From contig CP091278.1 of the NCBI GenBank assembly GCA_021650895.1, positions 2,075,659-2,139,658 of the forward strand: a stretch of 64,000 bases of DNA, written 5' to 3'. A program made the position numbers and the translations under genes. Every line of letters begins with the position of its first letter. Position 1 is the stretch's first letter. Source of the DNA: Candidatus Jettenia sp. (GTDB taxonomy: Bacteria; Planctomycetota; Brocadiia; Brocadiales; Brocadiaceae). The notes under the pieces were generated by a model. It was not told the origin of the DNA. It worked only from the letters and a program-made list of their open reading frames with translations, and searched no databases. This document shows positions 18,871 to 28,186 of this stretch, piece by piece.

Positions 18871-19800
18871 ATGATTACCATCTTCAAAAGTACGGATCAA
18901 GGGTTAAAAACTATTCATACCCTGAGCGATGGAAGCTGGATTAACGTTACAGATCCCAGTTCGGAAGAGATTGCGCAGGTAGAAAAATGGGGTATTCTTC
19001 CTGAGTTCGTAACTCATTCTCTGGATATTGATGAACGTGCCCGAACAGAGAGAAACAACAATCTTATCCTGATCGTGCTCCGTCTTCCCTACAAACAGGA
19101 CAAGATAGCAGATATTCCATACATCACTGTGCCGATTGGGATTGTTCTGGCTGATAAATTTATCGTAACAATCAGCCGAAAAGAGACAGTCATTATTAAG
19201 GAATTCGCTGCCGGCCGTATACATGACCTGTCTACTGACAAAAAGAATCGGTTTGTCCTGCAGTTGTTTTTCCACACGGCAAATCAATACCTGAATTATC
19301 TGCGTGATATTGATGCCTCTGTTAGTATACTGAAAGATAAGCTCTACCGGTCGGTACAAAATAAAGAGGTTCTGGAGTTACTCAAGTATCAAAAGAGCTT
19401 GATCTATTTTACCTCTGACTTAAAATCAAATGAATTAATGTTTGAACGGTTGCAAAAAGGTCAGTTGTTTCAGACTTACCCGGAGGATGCAGAACTTCTG
19501 GATGATGCCCTTATTGAGATTCGCCAGGCAATGGAAATGACAAGCATTTCGGAAAATATCCTGAGTCAGATGATGGATGCATTTGCATCTATTATCTCTA
19601 ATAATCTCAATGTAATCCTGAAGTTCCTGGCTTCGATAACGATTGTAATTAGCCTTCCTACTTTGGTTGCCGGTTTTTATGGCATGAATGTACGTCTTCC
19701 GGGGCAGAATTACTCCTTTGCATTTTCATCGATATTGCTTGTTTCCCTTGTAATATCTTTGATAGTAGTAATTATTTTCAAAAAGAAAGACTGGTTGTAA
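18871..19800 (+). CDS. corA: CorA-family divalent cation (Mg/Co) channel
   Basis: This 309-residue protein has a cytoplasmic N-terminal alpha/beta domain, a long helical stalk (about 110-240) and two C-terminal transmembrane helices. The signature YGMN follows the first helix (FYGMNVRLPGQ, near residue 270), and a basic tail (FKKKDWL) closes it. The family forms pentameric magnesium or cobalt channels. No metal-sensing leader was recognised in the 174-nt gap upstream. Length and motif agree with a functional protein; ion specificity is not determined by sequence. Confidence 0.9.
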   Translation: MITIFKSTDQGLKTIHTLSDGSWINVTDPSSEEIAQVEKWGILPEFVTHSLDIDERARTERNNNLILIVLRLPYKQDKIADIPYITVPIGIVLADKFIVTISRKETVIIKEFAAGRIHDLSTDKKNRFVLQLFFHTANQYLNYLRDIDASVSILKDKLYRSVQNKEVLELLKYQKSLIYFTSDLKSNELMFERLQKGQLFQTYPEDAELLDDALIEIRQAMEMTSISENILSQMMDAFASIISNNLNVILKFLASITIVISLPTLVAGFYGMNVRLPGQNYSFAFSSILLVSLVISLIVVIIFKKKDWL

Positions 19801-19858
19801 ATGAAAGCATGAGATGGATGAATATCTTATGTATTATTGATATTCCAGGAGACAAGAG

Positions 19859-21109
19859 ATGAAGCGAGTGGTAATCGTCGGAGTTGGTTTCGCCGGACTT
19901 AGGGCAGCCCGGACCTTAGCAAATAAGGGCTTCGACGTTTTGCTGCTTGACCGGAATAATTATCATCTCTTTCAGCCGTTGCTGTACCAGGTAGCAACAG
20001 CGGAACTGGAACAGGAATCGATTGTCTATCCCATCAGGGAGATTATACGGCACTGGAGGGGAGTACACTTTCGGCTTGCTGAGGTATGGGGTATTGACCT
20101 TGAACGCCATCAGGTGTTAACAGCCAATGGTGTAATTGCATATGACTATCTTATACTTGCCACAGGCAGTGTAACGAATTTCTTTGGTATGGATACTATG
20201 AAACGTTACGGATATGATCTTAAATATCTCAACGATGCAGTCGTACTGCGGAATCAAATCTTGAGTTCTTTTGAATACGCAGCACAAAAGCCAAATTCAT
20301 CCGAACGTTTAGCATTACTTACCTTTATAGTTGTTGGTGGAGGACCGACTGGTGTTGAATTCACTGGCGCACTGGCAGAGTTAGTTCATCATGTCTTATC
20401 GAAGGATTATCCGGAGTTGCAGGTAAAGGATATCAGGATTATTCTTATAGAGGCAGGCGACAGCCTCTTGTCGAATTTCCCCAAAAAGCTGCAGGACTAT
20501 GCGCTTTTAAAACTTCATCGGATGGGTATTGAAGTGCGGCTTAAGACCGCTGTTAGCGGAGCCGAATCTCATCAGGTATTGTTGAAAGACGGAACATCAA
20601 TTCCCTCCCGCACACTCTTTTGGGCAGCAGGTGTTCGTGCCTCATCGCTGGCTGACGCATTACCTGTGATGAAGGTCCGTGGCGGCCGCATTATCGTCAA
20701 ACAGGACCTCACGATTGAAGGCTATCCCAATGTCTTTGTTGTTGGTGACATGGCTTACCTGGAGCAAGATGGACAACCGTTACCTATGATAGCGCCTGTG
20801 GCAATGCAACAGGGAGAATACGCAGGCAGAGCAATTCTTCAGGCCGAGCGTGGACGTCCAATTGGTCCATTTTACTATCGTGATAGAGGTTCAATGGCAA
20901 CGATTGGCCGTGGAGCTGCAGTTGCCCATACAATGGGCTTTAGCTTTTCAGGCTTTAGTGCATGGGTTATCTGGCTAGCACTGCATTTGTTCTTTTTAAT
21001 TGGTTTCCGTAACCGAATTGTGGTGCTGCTCAATTGGGGCTACGAATATTTCCTGTTAAAACGGCAAATTCGTATCATTACACAAGAGAAGAAGGAGATA
21101 AAACGGTAG
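19859..21109 (+). CDS. ndh: type II NADH dehydrogenase (NDH-2), FAD-dependent
   Basis: This 416-residue flavoprotein has two dinucleotide folds: FAD binding at the N terminus (VVIVGVGFAGLRAARTL) and NAD(P)H binding near 155-170 (FIVVGGGPTGVEFTGALAEL). The FAD-contacting VFVVGDMAYL lies near 290. The C terminus has a hydrophobic stretch (AWVIWLALHLFFLIGF) that anchors it to the membrane. The enzyme would transfer electrons from NADH to quinone without proton pumping. It follows corA by 58 nt and faces uppP. Sulfide:quinone reductase is less likely, since the usual Cys motif is not evident. Confidence 0.85.
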   Translation: MKRVVIVGVGFAGLRAARTLANKGFDVLLLDRNNYHLFQPLLYQVATAELEQESIVYPIREIIRHWRGVHFRLAEVWGIDLERHQVLTANGVIAYDYLILATGSVTNFFGMDTMKRYGYDLKYLNDAVVLRNQILSSFEYAAQKPNSSERLALLTFIVVGGGPTGVEFTGALAELVHHVLSKDYPELQVKDIRIILIEAGDSLLSNFPKKLQDYALLKLHRMGIEVRLKTAVSGAESHQVLLKDGTSIPSRTLFWAAGVRASSLADALPVMKVRGGRIIVKQDLTIEGYPNVFVVGDMAYLEQDGQPLPMIAPVAMQQGEYAGRAILQAERGRPIGPFYYRDRGSMATIGRGAAVAHTMGFSFSGFSAWVIWLALHLFFLIGFRNRIVVLLNWGYEYFLLKRQIRIITQEKKEIKR

Positions 21110-21184
21110 AGACATTGAATGCAAGGACACAAAAATGGCCTAAAGTTTCCGATAACTCAAGGCTTTTTTCCCTGAAGGCTCGTT

Positions 21185-21964
21185 TTACATCTGTATCTTT
21201 AATAAAACTGCGACAATAGCCAATACCACACCAACGATAATACGATAATATCCAAACCATTTAAAGCCGTGCTGTTTCAGGAAGCCAACAAAGGCTTTAA
21301 TAGCTAGCATAGCTACAATAAATGCCACAATATTTCCGAACAGGAGAATCTTTATATCATGATGCTGAATGGTTGCATAAGAATCTATTAATTTCTTGGC
21401 GCTGGCGCCAAGCATAGTCGGAACGGCAAGAAAAAATGAAAACTCTGCTGCCGTTCTCCGGTTAAGTCCGGTACTCATTCCACCTATAATGGTAGCCGCT
21501 GACCGCGATACTCCCGGAATCATTGCGATGCACTGGAAGCATCCTATTTTGAAACCCTGAGACCAGGATATTTCCTGTTCTTTAGCCTCATTGGCATGCT
21601 TAAACCATTTGTCCACAAAGATGAGAACAATTCCTCCGAGAAAAAGGGTAGTAATTACTATCCATATATTCATCAATAAGCTATCAATATAATCACCGAG
21701 TAAAACACCTACAACCGCAGCCGGTAGAAATGCAAAGGCTAATTTCAGGTAAAACCGGAAGGAAGTAAAAAACTTTCGCCAGTAAAGTGCTACCACAGAT
21801 AAAATAGCGCCGAATTGGATAACAACCTCAAAATTCTTTACAAAGGTATTTTCGTTGATTCCCATAATCGTAGAAGCAATAATCATATGACCGGTAGACG
21901 AAATAGGCAAAAACTCGGTAATACCTTCGATGATAGCGAGAATCAAAGCTTCTAAATAAGTCAT
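21185..21964 (-). CDS. uppP: undecaprenyl-diphosphatase
   Basis: This 259-residue integral membrane protein with about 7-8 helices shows both catalytic segments of the BacA/UppP family: [15 protein letters not shown] (residues 14-28) and [13 protein letters not shown]. It dephosphorylates undecaprenyl pyrophosphate to recycle the lipid carrier for cell-wall and surface-polysaccharide synthesis. Length is typical (about 260-275). It is convergent with ndh with a 75-nt gap, and no other cell-wall gene is adjacent. Confidence 0.95.
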   Translation of the reverse strand: MTYLEALILAIIEGITEFLPISSTGHMIIASTIMGINENTFVKNFEVVIQFGAILSVVALYWRKFFTSFRFYLKLAFAFLPAAVVGVLLGDYIDSLLMNIWIVITTLFLGGIVLIFVDKWFKHANEAKEQEISWSQGFKIGCFQCIAMIPGVSRSAATIIGGMSTGLNRRTAAEFSFFLAVPTMLGASAKKLIDSYATIQHHDIKILLFGNIVAFIVAMLAIKAFVGFLKQHGFKWFGYYRIIVGVVLAIVAVLLKIQM

Positions 21965-22232
21965 AGGCTAGTTACGATTATCCATGAAGTGAAAAGGATA
22001 GATATATCTTTTAAATCCGCTAGATTATAAGAGAACATATTTTTAATGCAATAGAAAACTTTTGTAGATTTCGTGTTAAACAATAGTGTAAAAGCCGTCT
22101 CAAAACCACAGTTTAACCTATATAAGCATGACTCAGAGATTATTTCGCCTTTGACATTGCAACCTATTAACCGTTAAAAACTCTTTCTTCTGCTCAGCTT
22201 AAAAGAAAACCTCTCGAATGCCAGACAATATG

Positions 22233-22260
22233 GTAGAGACGCAAGATTTTGCGTCTCTAC
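22233..22260. repeat. 28-bp near-perfect palindrome (GTAGAGACGCAA type)
   Basis: The half-site GTAGAGACGCAA is repeated in inverted form with one mismatch. A partial copy lies at 41421-41448. It provides the TAG stop of the RlmI-like gene that ends at 22257 on the minus strand. Confidence 0.75.
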
Positions 22261-23504
22261 GTATGGATTGTGTTCTGATGCACGCTAGCATATTTGGTTT
22301 CACCATGGAATTCTATAACTTTTTTTGTATAGGGAAATACTCTCGCAAAAACGGCTTTGAGATATCTCCCTTCGGGAAAAATAGTAGAGAAGGGATGGTC
22401 GGATGATGCGCCGGTAACTTTGAAAATCTGGAGTACAACTCCTGCTTCTGCGGCTGAACGGGTCAGGATGGAAAGAAAATCCTTCTCTGAGACAAGCCCT
22501 GAGCAAGAACACGTAAGTAGAATGCCGCCTGGCCTAATGACCTGCATACCAAGCCGATTGATATCCCCATAGGTACGATGCGCCCGCTTCATTTCATCCT
22601 TATGGCCAGCAAGTTTGGCAGGGTCGAGGATTAAAACATCAGTCTGCTCTCCTTTTGCATGCATCGTGCGGAGATAATCAAATACATTCACGTGTTGAAA
22701 GGTTACCTTTACAGAGTTCAGTCGTGCATTCTCTTGTGCCATTTCCAATGCCTTTTCATCCAGGTCTATCCCGGTAGCTGATTTTGCGCCCATCAACATT
22801 GCAGAGATAGCAAATCCTCCCGTATAGCAAAAACAATCAAGCACCTCTTTACCGGAGCAGTATTGTGATAGTGTTAGGCGGTTTTCACGCTGATCAAGAA
22901 AAAATCCTGTTTTGTGCCCTGTCTCGAGATTTACTCTCATCTGTAACAAATTTTCTTTAATTTCTACAAAATCCGGACATGGATAATCCTTTGCTACTGA
23001 TAAAAAATCTATTCCTTCTTTTGCTGCGGTTCGTTCATCGGGACGTACTGCGATCCGGGCGCCTGGATAAAGAGACTGTAAAGATGATACGATCCATTCT
23101 ATTGTGCCAACATACCCGGCAGAGTATGGTTCTATAACAAACACATCAGCAAACTTGTCGATAATTAATCCGGATAGACCATCGGATTCTCCATGTATCA
23201 GCCGATAAGAATTCGATATCTTCTGGATTCCCAGGACTTCTTCACGAAGCATCTTGGCTTGCTGAAGTTTTCTTAAGAAGAACTCCTTATTGAGCGGTTC
23301 AGATACATTTTCAGTCAATAGGCGAATGCCAATATTGCTTTTATAATTATAGATACCCCTGCCGATAAATACCCCTTCTTTGGATACCACCTCTACCAAC
23401 GTTCCTGGTTTTAAGCGTTTTTGGGGATGGCGGATCATTCTGTCGAATATCCAGGGATGAAGGGAGTTTCTTTTTGCTTTTAGTGAAATAACGGGTAGTG
23501 TCAT
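22257..23504 (-). CDS. rlmI: RlmI-like rRNA cytosine methyltransferase (PUA plus class I MTase)
   Basis: This 415-residue protein has an N-terminal PUA domain (about 1-75, KRNSLHPWIFDRMI, with GVFIGRGIYNYKSNIGIRLL) and a Rossmann methyltransferase domain with VLDCFCYTGGFAISAMLMGA and GIDLDEKALEMAQENA. The motif IV segment is LILDPAKLAG, where RlmI usually has DPP; this could reflect a diverged target. It probably forms m5C in 23S rRNA. It lies 2 nt from the DUF21-CBS gene and is last in a three-gene operon. Its stop codon falls in a dispersed palindrome. Confidence 0.82.
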   Translation of the reverse strand: MTLPVISLKAKRNSLHPWIFDRMIRHPQKRLKPGTLVEVVSKEGVFIGRGIYNYKSNIGIRLLTENVSEPLNKEFFLRKLQQAKMLREEVLGIQKISNSYRLIHGESDGLSGLIIDKFADVFVIEPYSAGYVGTIEWIVSSLQSLYPGARIAVRPDERTAAKEGIDFLSVAKDYPCPDFVEIKENLLQMRVNLETGHKTGFFLDQRENRLTLSQYCSGKEVLDCFCYTGGFAISAMLMGAKSATGIDLDEKALEMAQENARLNSVKVTFQHVNVFDYLRTMHAKGEQTDVLILDPAKLAGHKDEMKRAHRTYGDINRLGMQVIRPGGILLTCSCSGLVSEKDFLSILTRSAAEAGVVLQIFKVTGASSDHPFSTIFPEGRYLKAVFARVFPYTKKVIEFHGETKYASVHQNTIHT

Positions 23505-23506
23505 AT

Positions 23507-24520
23507 TTACAGTGTTTTTTCTCTCATTTCTCCAAAGATAACCTTTAAAATATCCTTTATCTGGATTAATCCGGAAATCATTCCCTCGGTATTTTTAACC
23601 AGGGCAAAATGTAATTCCTTTTGCTGAAAATCGGTAAGTATCTTACTAATTTTTTCATCCTCGGAGACAAAATAAGGTTCCATCATGAGATCTTCAAGGA
23701 TGAATAATGGATTATTGAGTAGTATGTTGATAACTGTTTTTGCGTGGATTATTCCAATGGTGTTATCAATACAATGCTTGTATATGGGGTACCTTGTATA
23801 GCCTTCTTCTGTAACAATCCTCACGATATGTTCAGGGGACGTATCAACATTTATGGCAACAATCTTATGCCTGGGCACCATAATTTCTTTTACAAGCTTG
23901 TCATTAAATTCAAATACCTTATGTAACAACACATGTTCTCCATCAGCCAATACACCAGTCTTCCCACTTTCATTAATAATATGTTTTACCTCATCACGGC
24001 TGAAAATTATTTTCTTATATTTAATATTTATGCCAAAGAGATTAAAACAAAGGCAGGCAATGTAGGTAATTAACATGACGATAGGTGATAGAATCCATCG
24101 TATCCATTCATATGGTTTGACAATCCATAATGAAAGCTGATCGGGGAACTGGGTTGCAAGTATCTTCGGAAATGTTTCGCCGAAGAACAGCAAAATAAGA
24201 GCAACGATAATGGGAGCCATAAATACACCCCACTCGTGTAAATAATATATTGCAACCGTTGTTCCTATCGTTGATACTACGGTATTAACAATGTTATTTC
24301 CTGTAAGGATGGTACTGAGGAGCTTATCTGGTTCGTTAATAATTTTGTAAACAGAGATGGCTCTTTTATTATTTTGCTTCATGAGGAAATCCAGCCGTAT
24401 CTTATTAATAGAAAAAAGCGCTGTCTCGGATAATGAAAAAAAGGCGGAGACGAAGAGAAGCAGAAAAAAGAGTATCAGCATAAAAATAATTGTTGTGGTT
24501 GAAAAGTGTATCGAATCCAT
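23507..24520 (-). CDS. CNNM/CorC-like DUF21-CBS membrane protein
   Basis: This 337-residue protein has an N-terminal DUF21 membrane domain (four hydrophobic segments; SAFFSLSETALFSINKIRL is the signature) and two CBS motifs (from about residue 190, EIMVPRHKIVAINVDTSPEH, and VSEDEKISKILTDFQQKELH). It ends right after CBS2 (LIQIKDILKVIFGE), so the CorC/HlyC C-terminal domain common in this family is missing. Members are linked to magnesium or cobalt export and membrane stability. It is the middle gene of an operon with ptsN-like and rlmI-like genes. Confidence 0.85.
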   Translation of the reverse strand: MDSIHFSTTTIIFMLILFFLLLFVSAFFSLSETALFSINKIRLDFLMKQNNKRAISVYKIINEPDKLLSTILTGNNIVNTVVSTIGTTVAIYYLHEWGVFMAPIIVALILLFFGETFPKILATQFPDQLSLWIVKPYEWIRWILSPIVMLITYIACLCFNLFGINIKYKKIIFSRDEVKHIINESGKTGVLADGEHVLLHKVFEFNDKLVKEIMVPRHKIVAINVDTSPEHIVRIVTEEGYTRYPIYKHCIDNTIGIIHAKTVINILLNNPLFILEDLMMEPYFVSEDEKISKILTDFQQKELHFALVKNTEGMISGLIQIKDILKVIFGEMREKTL

Positions 24521-24535
24521 AAAAATAACTCTCTT

Positions 24536-24994
24536 TTATTCCTTTTCTTTTTCTCTGATAAGGTTTATGATTTCTTCTGGCGATGTGGATTGAATGATCT
24601 TTTGTTTGAAAGACTCATCAATGAAGAGACGGGCTATTCGGCTTAAAAGTCCGAGGTAGGTATTATTTGTTCGCTCCCTGGTAGCGATTAAAAAAATCAA
24701 ATGTACTGGTTTTCCATCAAGGGAATTGAATTCAACTCCTGATTCTGAAACTCCTAAGCATGCAATAATATCAGTAACTCCAGAGGTCTGGGCATGCGGG
24801 ATTCCAATGCCACCTCCGATTCCTGTGCTTTTAATCTTCTCGCGTTCAAGTACCTTTTTTAAGAGATTTTCAACATCTTTTACCTTCTCTGAAGTTTTTA
24901 CTGCATGTACCATCTTTTCTAAAACATCATATTTGTCCTTCCCATGTATATTGATAAGTATACGGTTTTCCGTTAATACATCTGAGAGTTTCAC
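24536..24994 (-). CDS. ptsN: PTS EIIA-like regulatory protein (PtsN type)
   Basis: This is a 152-residue EIIA fructose/nitrogen-regulatory domain. The phosphorylatable His lies in GGGIGIPHAQ (near residue 67), followed by the family's LIFLIATRE segment. No PTS membrane component is near, so a regulatory role (as EIIANtr) is likely. The chosen GTG at 24994 has AAAGGGG 5 nt upstream; the longer reading from GTG at 25009 would overlap that site. It is the first gene of an operon with the DUF21-CBS and RlmI-like genes, with a 15-nt gap. Confidence 0.82.
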   Translation of the reverse strand: MKLSDVLTENRILINIHGKDKYDVLEKMVHAVKTSEKVKDVENLLKKVLEREKIKSTGIGGGIGIPHAQTSGVTDIIACLGVSESGVEFNSLDGKPVHLIFLIATRERTNNTYLGLLSRIARLFIDESFKQKIIQSTSPEEIINLIREKEKE

Positions 24995-25009
24995 ATTCAC
25001 CCCTTTCAC

Positions 25010-25492
25010 TGTGTAAGCTTCACCTCATCCTGGTTTATTACTGCCAATAGTCTTCTCATTATCATCGGGAAGGATGAAATATTCGAAGCAATCTAGAGAG
25101 ATACCCCCTGTTCACTTTTCATGAAAGTAACGTTGTTATAAGACGATTGATTTTATCTTACAAATAAAGAATTTGAGATATAAACGTAAACGTATAAACT
25201 CTCATCTCAGGAAAGTAAAAATTACGGGCAGGTTAGCTGTCTCACTTATAGGCAAAGATCATCTTTTGCACATATTTTTCTAAAAATAATAGAGCCAAAT
25301 CTGAAATCTCTCATCACAATTTATATTGTAATTTAGGATTAATAAAAATCAATCCTTTTAAATTTTACATATATTCTTATAAAAACTGTGAAATACATAC
25401 TATTGTTGAGTGCAGAAAAGAAGAACAAGTTATAACCAGGTAAGATGGAAAAAGCTATAAGGTGACCTTGCAGGATGTACCTTACATTAAAC
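25010..25492. other. intergenic region without recognised features
   Basis: About 480 bp of AT-rich sequence. The only structure noticed is a weak AGGATT/AATCCT hairpin followed by TTTT near 25336-25360; it serves no identified transcript. Confidence 0.4.
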
Positions 25493-26038
25493 TTATGGCG
25501 CTAAATTGTCAATTGTATCGAGGGAGTTTTTCTGTTCAGATTTGGAATGTTCTATTAACTGAAGAGAGTTGGCTAAAATGGCATTTTCAACACTTGCTGC
25601 AATATAGCTAGCTAATATGGTTAAAAAGAGATTTTCATATTTATTATGTTCAAAGATATCAAACTTCTCAGGCACGGTACTAAATACAGCGCATAAGCCA
25701 ATAAGCTTCCTGTTTTGAATAAAGGGTGTATTCATAAAAGAGGCATATCGTACATCTAAAACTGGATGGGCAAGGATATTCTTTAGCCTTGTAGATGACG
25801 GGAGCTTTGTATCCCTGACCTTAGAGATAGGAATTCCCAGAGAACAAACCGGAGTGAGGTTTTTCTTCGTATCATGTAACATGAGTACAGATGCATCTGC
25901 CTCTGTAAATACCTTAAAATGTTTAGTTGCTGCCCGTAAAACCGCCTTGTAATCCAAATCCTTGGAAGATAGTAAAAAGACATCCGATAGGGTCTTAAGG
26001 CGTTGATATAACTTTTTTTCATATGAAATCGATGACAT
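25493..26038 (-). CDS. GAF-domain protein
   Basis: This 181-residue cytoplasmic protein consists of one GAF domain (about 20-155): LLSSKDLDYKAVLRAATKHF, DASVLMLHDTKKNLTPVCSLG, and a conserved closing strand KLIGLCAVFSTVP, followed by a helix. It has no kinase, cyclase or DNA-binding partner domain, so it may be a stand-alone small-ligand or redox sensor. It lies alone on the minus strand, divergent from the aroF leader with a 574-bp gap. Function is otherwise unknown. Confidence 0.7.
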   Translation of the reverse strand: MSSISYEKKLYQRLKTLSDVFLLSSKDLDYKAVLRAATKHFKVFTEADASVLMLHDTKKNLTPVCSLGIPISKVRDTKLPSSTRLKNILAHPVLDVRYASFMNTPFIQNRKLIGLCAVFSTVPEKFDIFEHNKYENLFLTILASYIAASVENAILANSLQLIEHSKSEQKNSLDTIDNLAP

Positions 26039-26305
26039 TATATACCGAACCGAATATGATAACCGTAAATTAATACTTATCCATCAACACTTAAGTGTTT
26101 CTCTATTTTGAATACCTAATTTATACACTATCATTATAGTTAAAATATTACTCGTTCTCCAAATAAAAATTAAGTAATTAAATTATAAGTATAAAAATAA
26201 CAGCGTTTTTAAAACAAATAGGCTTACCTACTACTTTTTTTCTTCATCCACTCTATCTTTTCAGCGTAAGACTAATAAAATAAATATAATACATTAAAAT
26301 TACAC

Positions 26306-26334
26306 TTGACAATAAATATCCTGTTAGGTAAACT
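26306..26334 (+). promoter_or_regulatory. sigma-70-type promoter of the DAHP synthase leader
   Basis: A consensus -35 TTGACA (26306-26311), a 17-nt spacer and a -10 TAAACT (26329-26334) place the start near 26341, about 270 nt before the DAHP synthase start codon. Confidence 0.65.
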
Positions 26335-26381
26335 CTAACACTTAAATTTCATAACAAACAGAGTATTACTACCGGAAACTA

Positions 26382-26498
26382 ATGCTTGTTAAGATTATTA
26401 ATTACCTTGTAAAGGGTATATCGAGAAATGGTTTTTATGCTTATGAAATCTCTTATAAAGTCTTATTTTATTTTCTGTTATTTTCGATATTATCATAA
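26382..26498 (+). CDS. candidate leader peptide rich in Phe and Tyr (38 aa)
   Basis: ATG at 26382 with GGA about 8 nt upstream; TAA at 26496-26498. The peptide has four Phe and five Tyr among 38 residues, most in one stretch (FYAYEISYKVLFYFLLF). It lies between the promoter at 26306-26334 and the terminator hairpin at 26550-26582, in front of the first gene of aromatic biosynthesis. The layout matches classical amino-acid attenuators. AT-rich DNA favours TTT and TAT codons by chance, so this needs comparative support. Confidence 0.45.
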   Translation: MLVKIINYLVKGISRNGFYAYEISYKVLFYFLLFSILS

Positions 26499-26549
26499 AA
26501 GAGGGCGATCTTAGGATTCGATATTAAAATAATGGAAGTTAAACATATT

Positions 26550-26582
26550 GCCCTAAAACAGTTAGTTTTAGGGCTTTTTTTT
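26550..26582 (+). terminator. intrinsic terminator (candidate attenuator) before DAHP synthase
   Basis: A perfect 10-bp stem GCCCTAAAAC (26550-26559)/GTTTTAGGGC (26565-26574) with loop AGTTA is followed by eight T residues. It lies 30 nt before the start codon at 26613 and downstream of the only promoter seen, so it would stop the gene's own transcript unless countered. AGGGC at 26502-26506 could pair with GCCCT of the stem as part of an antiterminator. Confidence 0.75.
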
Positions 26583-26612
26583 GCCCACAAAATTTGGTGG
26601 AGGTGTAGCTAA

Positions 26613-27629
26613 ATGATTATTGTAATGAAGGCTGAATCTACAAAAAAGGATATCGATCACGTTCTCGATAGTGTAGAAAAGGCCGGCTTAAAAGGGGTCC
26701 TCTTACAAGGAACAAATCGGAATGTAATTGCGATTATTGGGGATGAACGGGTTGTACCGAAAGATTTTTGGGATGTTTTGCCAGGTGTGGAAAAATCCGT
26801 TCCGATTCTTGCACCCTATAAATTAGCCAGTAAAGAGGGAAAAGATTTTAAGACAATCATCCATTTTAATAATGGTAAAAAAATAGGGGGCGATCACATT
26901 GCTGTTATTGCAGGACCGTGCGCTATAGAAAGTAAAGAGCAAATTGTTGAAATCGCCAAAAGGGTAAGAGATGCAGGTGCAACCGCATTACGGGGAGGCG
27001 CATTTAAGCCACGAAGTAATCCCTATACCTTCCAGGGCCTCATGGAAGAAGGTCTCGTACACCTGGCCCGTGCCCGCGAAGCATCAGGTCTGCCCATCGT
27101 TACCGAGGTGCTTACTCCTGAACATGTAAAATTAGTGAGTAAATACAGTGATATATTACAAATCGGAACCCGTAATATGCAAAACTTCCTGCTTTTGCGG
27201 GCAGTAGGTGAGTCGGGAAAACCAGTAATTTTAAAGCGAGGAATGTCCGCTACGATTGAAGAATTCCTTTTAGCAGCAGAGTATATCCTGGCACAGAATA
27301 ATCCGAATGTAATTCTTTGTGAACGGGGAATCCGAACATTTGAGACACACACCAGATTTACCTTATCGTTAAGCATTGTTCCACAACTTAAGGAAATGAC
27401 ACATCTCCCTATCATTGTAGACCCAAGTCATGGAACAGGAAAGAGAAGTCTTATTAATCCAATGTCAAAAGGTTCTATCGCTGTGGGTGCTGATGGTTTA
27501 TTAATCGAAACTCATCCTGAACCTGAAAAGTCGTTCGTGGATGGTCCACAAACAATCACCCTCGAATCCTTTGATGAGCTGATGCAAGAGTTGAAACCTG
27601 TAGCAGAAGCCGTTGGAAGAAAAATATAA
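26613..27629 (+). CDS. aroF: 3-deoxy-7-phosphoheptulonate (DAHP) synthase, type I-beta with N-terminal regulatory domain
   Basis: This 338-residue enzyme commits phosphoenolpyruvate and erythrose-4-phosphate to the shikimate pathway. Residues 1-70 form the ferredoxin-like regulatory domain known from Thermotoga-type enzymes (feedback by Phe/Tyr). The barrel carries AGPCAIES, RGGAFKPRSNPYTFQG, LKRGMSATIEEFL and the metal-site segment IIVDPSHGTGKR. GGTGGAGG precedes the ATG. Its leader contains a candidate attenuator with a Phe/Tyr-rich peptide, which fits control by the end products. It heads a unit with the genes at 27633 and 28187. Confidence 0.93.
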   Translation: MIIVMKAESTKKDIDHVLDSVEKAGLKGVLLQGTNRNVIAIIGDERVVPKDFWDVLPGVEKSVPILAPYKLASKEGKDFKTIIHFNNGKKIGGDHIAVIAGPCAIESKEQIVEIAKRVRDAGATALRGGAFKPRSNPYTFQGLMEEGLVHLARAREASGLPIVTEVLTPEHVKLVSKYSDILQIGTRNMQNFLLLRAVGESGKPVILKRGMSATIEEFLLAAEYILAQNNPNVILCERGIRTFETHTRFTLSLSIVPQLKEMTHLPIIVDPSHGTGKRSLINPMSKGSIAVGADGLLIETHPEPEKSFVDGPQTITLESFDELMQELKPVAEAVGRKI

Positions 27630-27632
27630 TCA

Positions 27633-28142
27633 GTGAGAAGAAAAGATAAAGAAATAACGGATAGGATTGAGATCGAAGAGGTCCTTTCAACTGCTACTGT
27701 GGGAAGATTAGGGACATGCGCCAATGGGATTCCCTATATTACACCAATGAATTTCACCTATGACAAAGAGACCTCAAAGATTTTTCTCCATTGCGCAAAT
27801 GAAGGAAGAAAGTTAGATAACATACGGGTTAATCAAAACGTTTGTTTTGAAGTAGAAGAGGTTAAAAATGTAATTATAAAGCAGCCTACCTGTGGTTCTT
27901 CTGTTGCTTATAGATCTGTCGTTCTATTTGGCAGTATAAAAATACTTACCGATATACATGCCAAGAACAATGCCCTTCAGAAGCTTGCCGATAAGTACGC
28001 ACCACAAAATCCCAAAGCTCCTTTTACTGATGCAATGCTGAGTAGGACGAATGTGCTTGAGATAGAAGTTAAAGAAATGATTGGGAAAAGAAGTCCTGTT
28101 AAACCGATGGTACCTGCGACTACAGATCCGTCAAAAAAATAG
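27633..28142 (+). CDS. flavin-binding split-barrel protein (PNPOx/NimA-like)
   Basis: This 169-residue protein starts with GTG 3 nt after the DAHP synthase stop. It has a split beta-barrel of the pyridoxamine-phosphate-oxidase-like superfamily: TATVGRLGTCANGIPYITPM, IFLHCANEGRKLDNI and YRSVVLFGSIKIL. The closest memory match is the NimA/5-nitroimidazole reductase branch, which binds FMN (or haem in some). The substrate is unknown. Tight spacing implies co-expression with aroF, though no biosynthetic link is known. Confidence 0.75.
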   Translation: MRRKDKEITDRIEIEEVLSTATVGRLGTCANGIPYITPMNFTYDKETSKIFLHCANEGRKLDNIRVNQNVCFEVEEVKNVIIKQPTCGSSVAYRSVVLFGSIKILTDIHAKNNALQKLADKYAPQNPKAPFTDAMLSRTNVLEIEVKEMIGKRSPVKPMVPATTDPSKK

Positions 28143-28186
28143 AGTAGCAAACCAACACAAAAATTAGAAGAAAGGATGATGTATTT

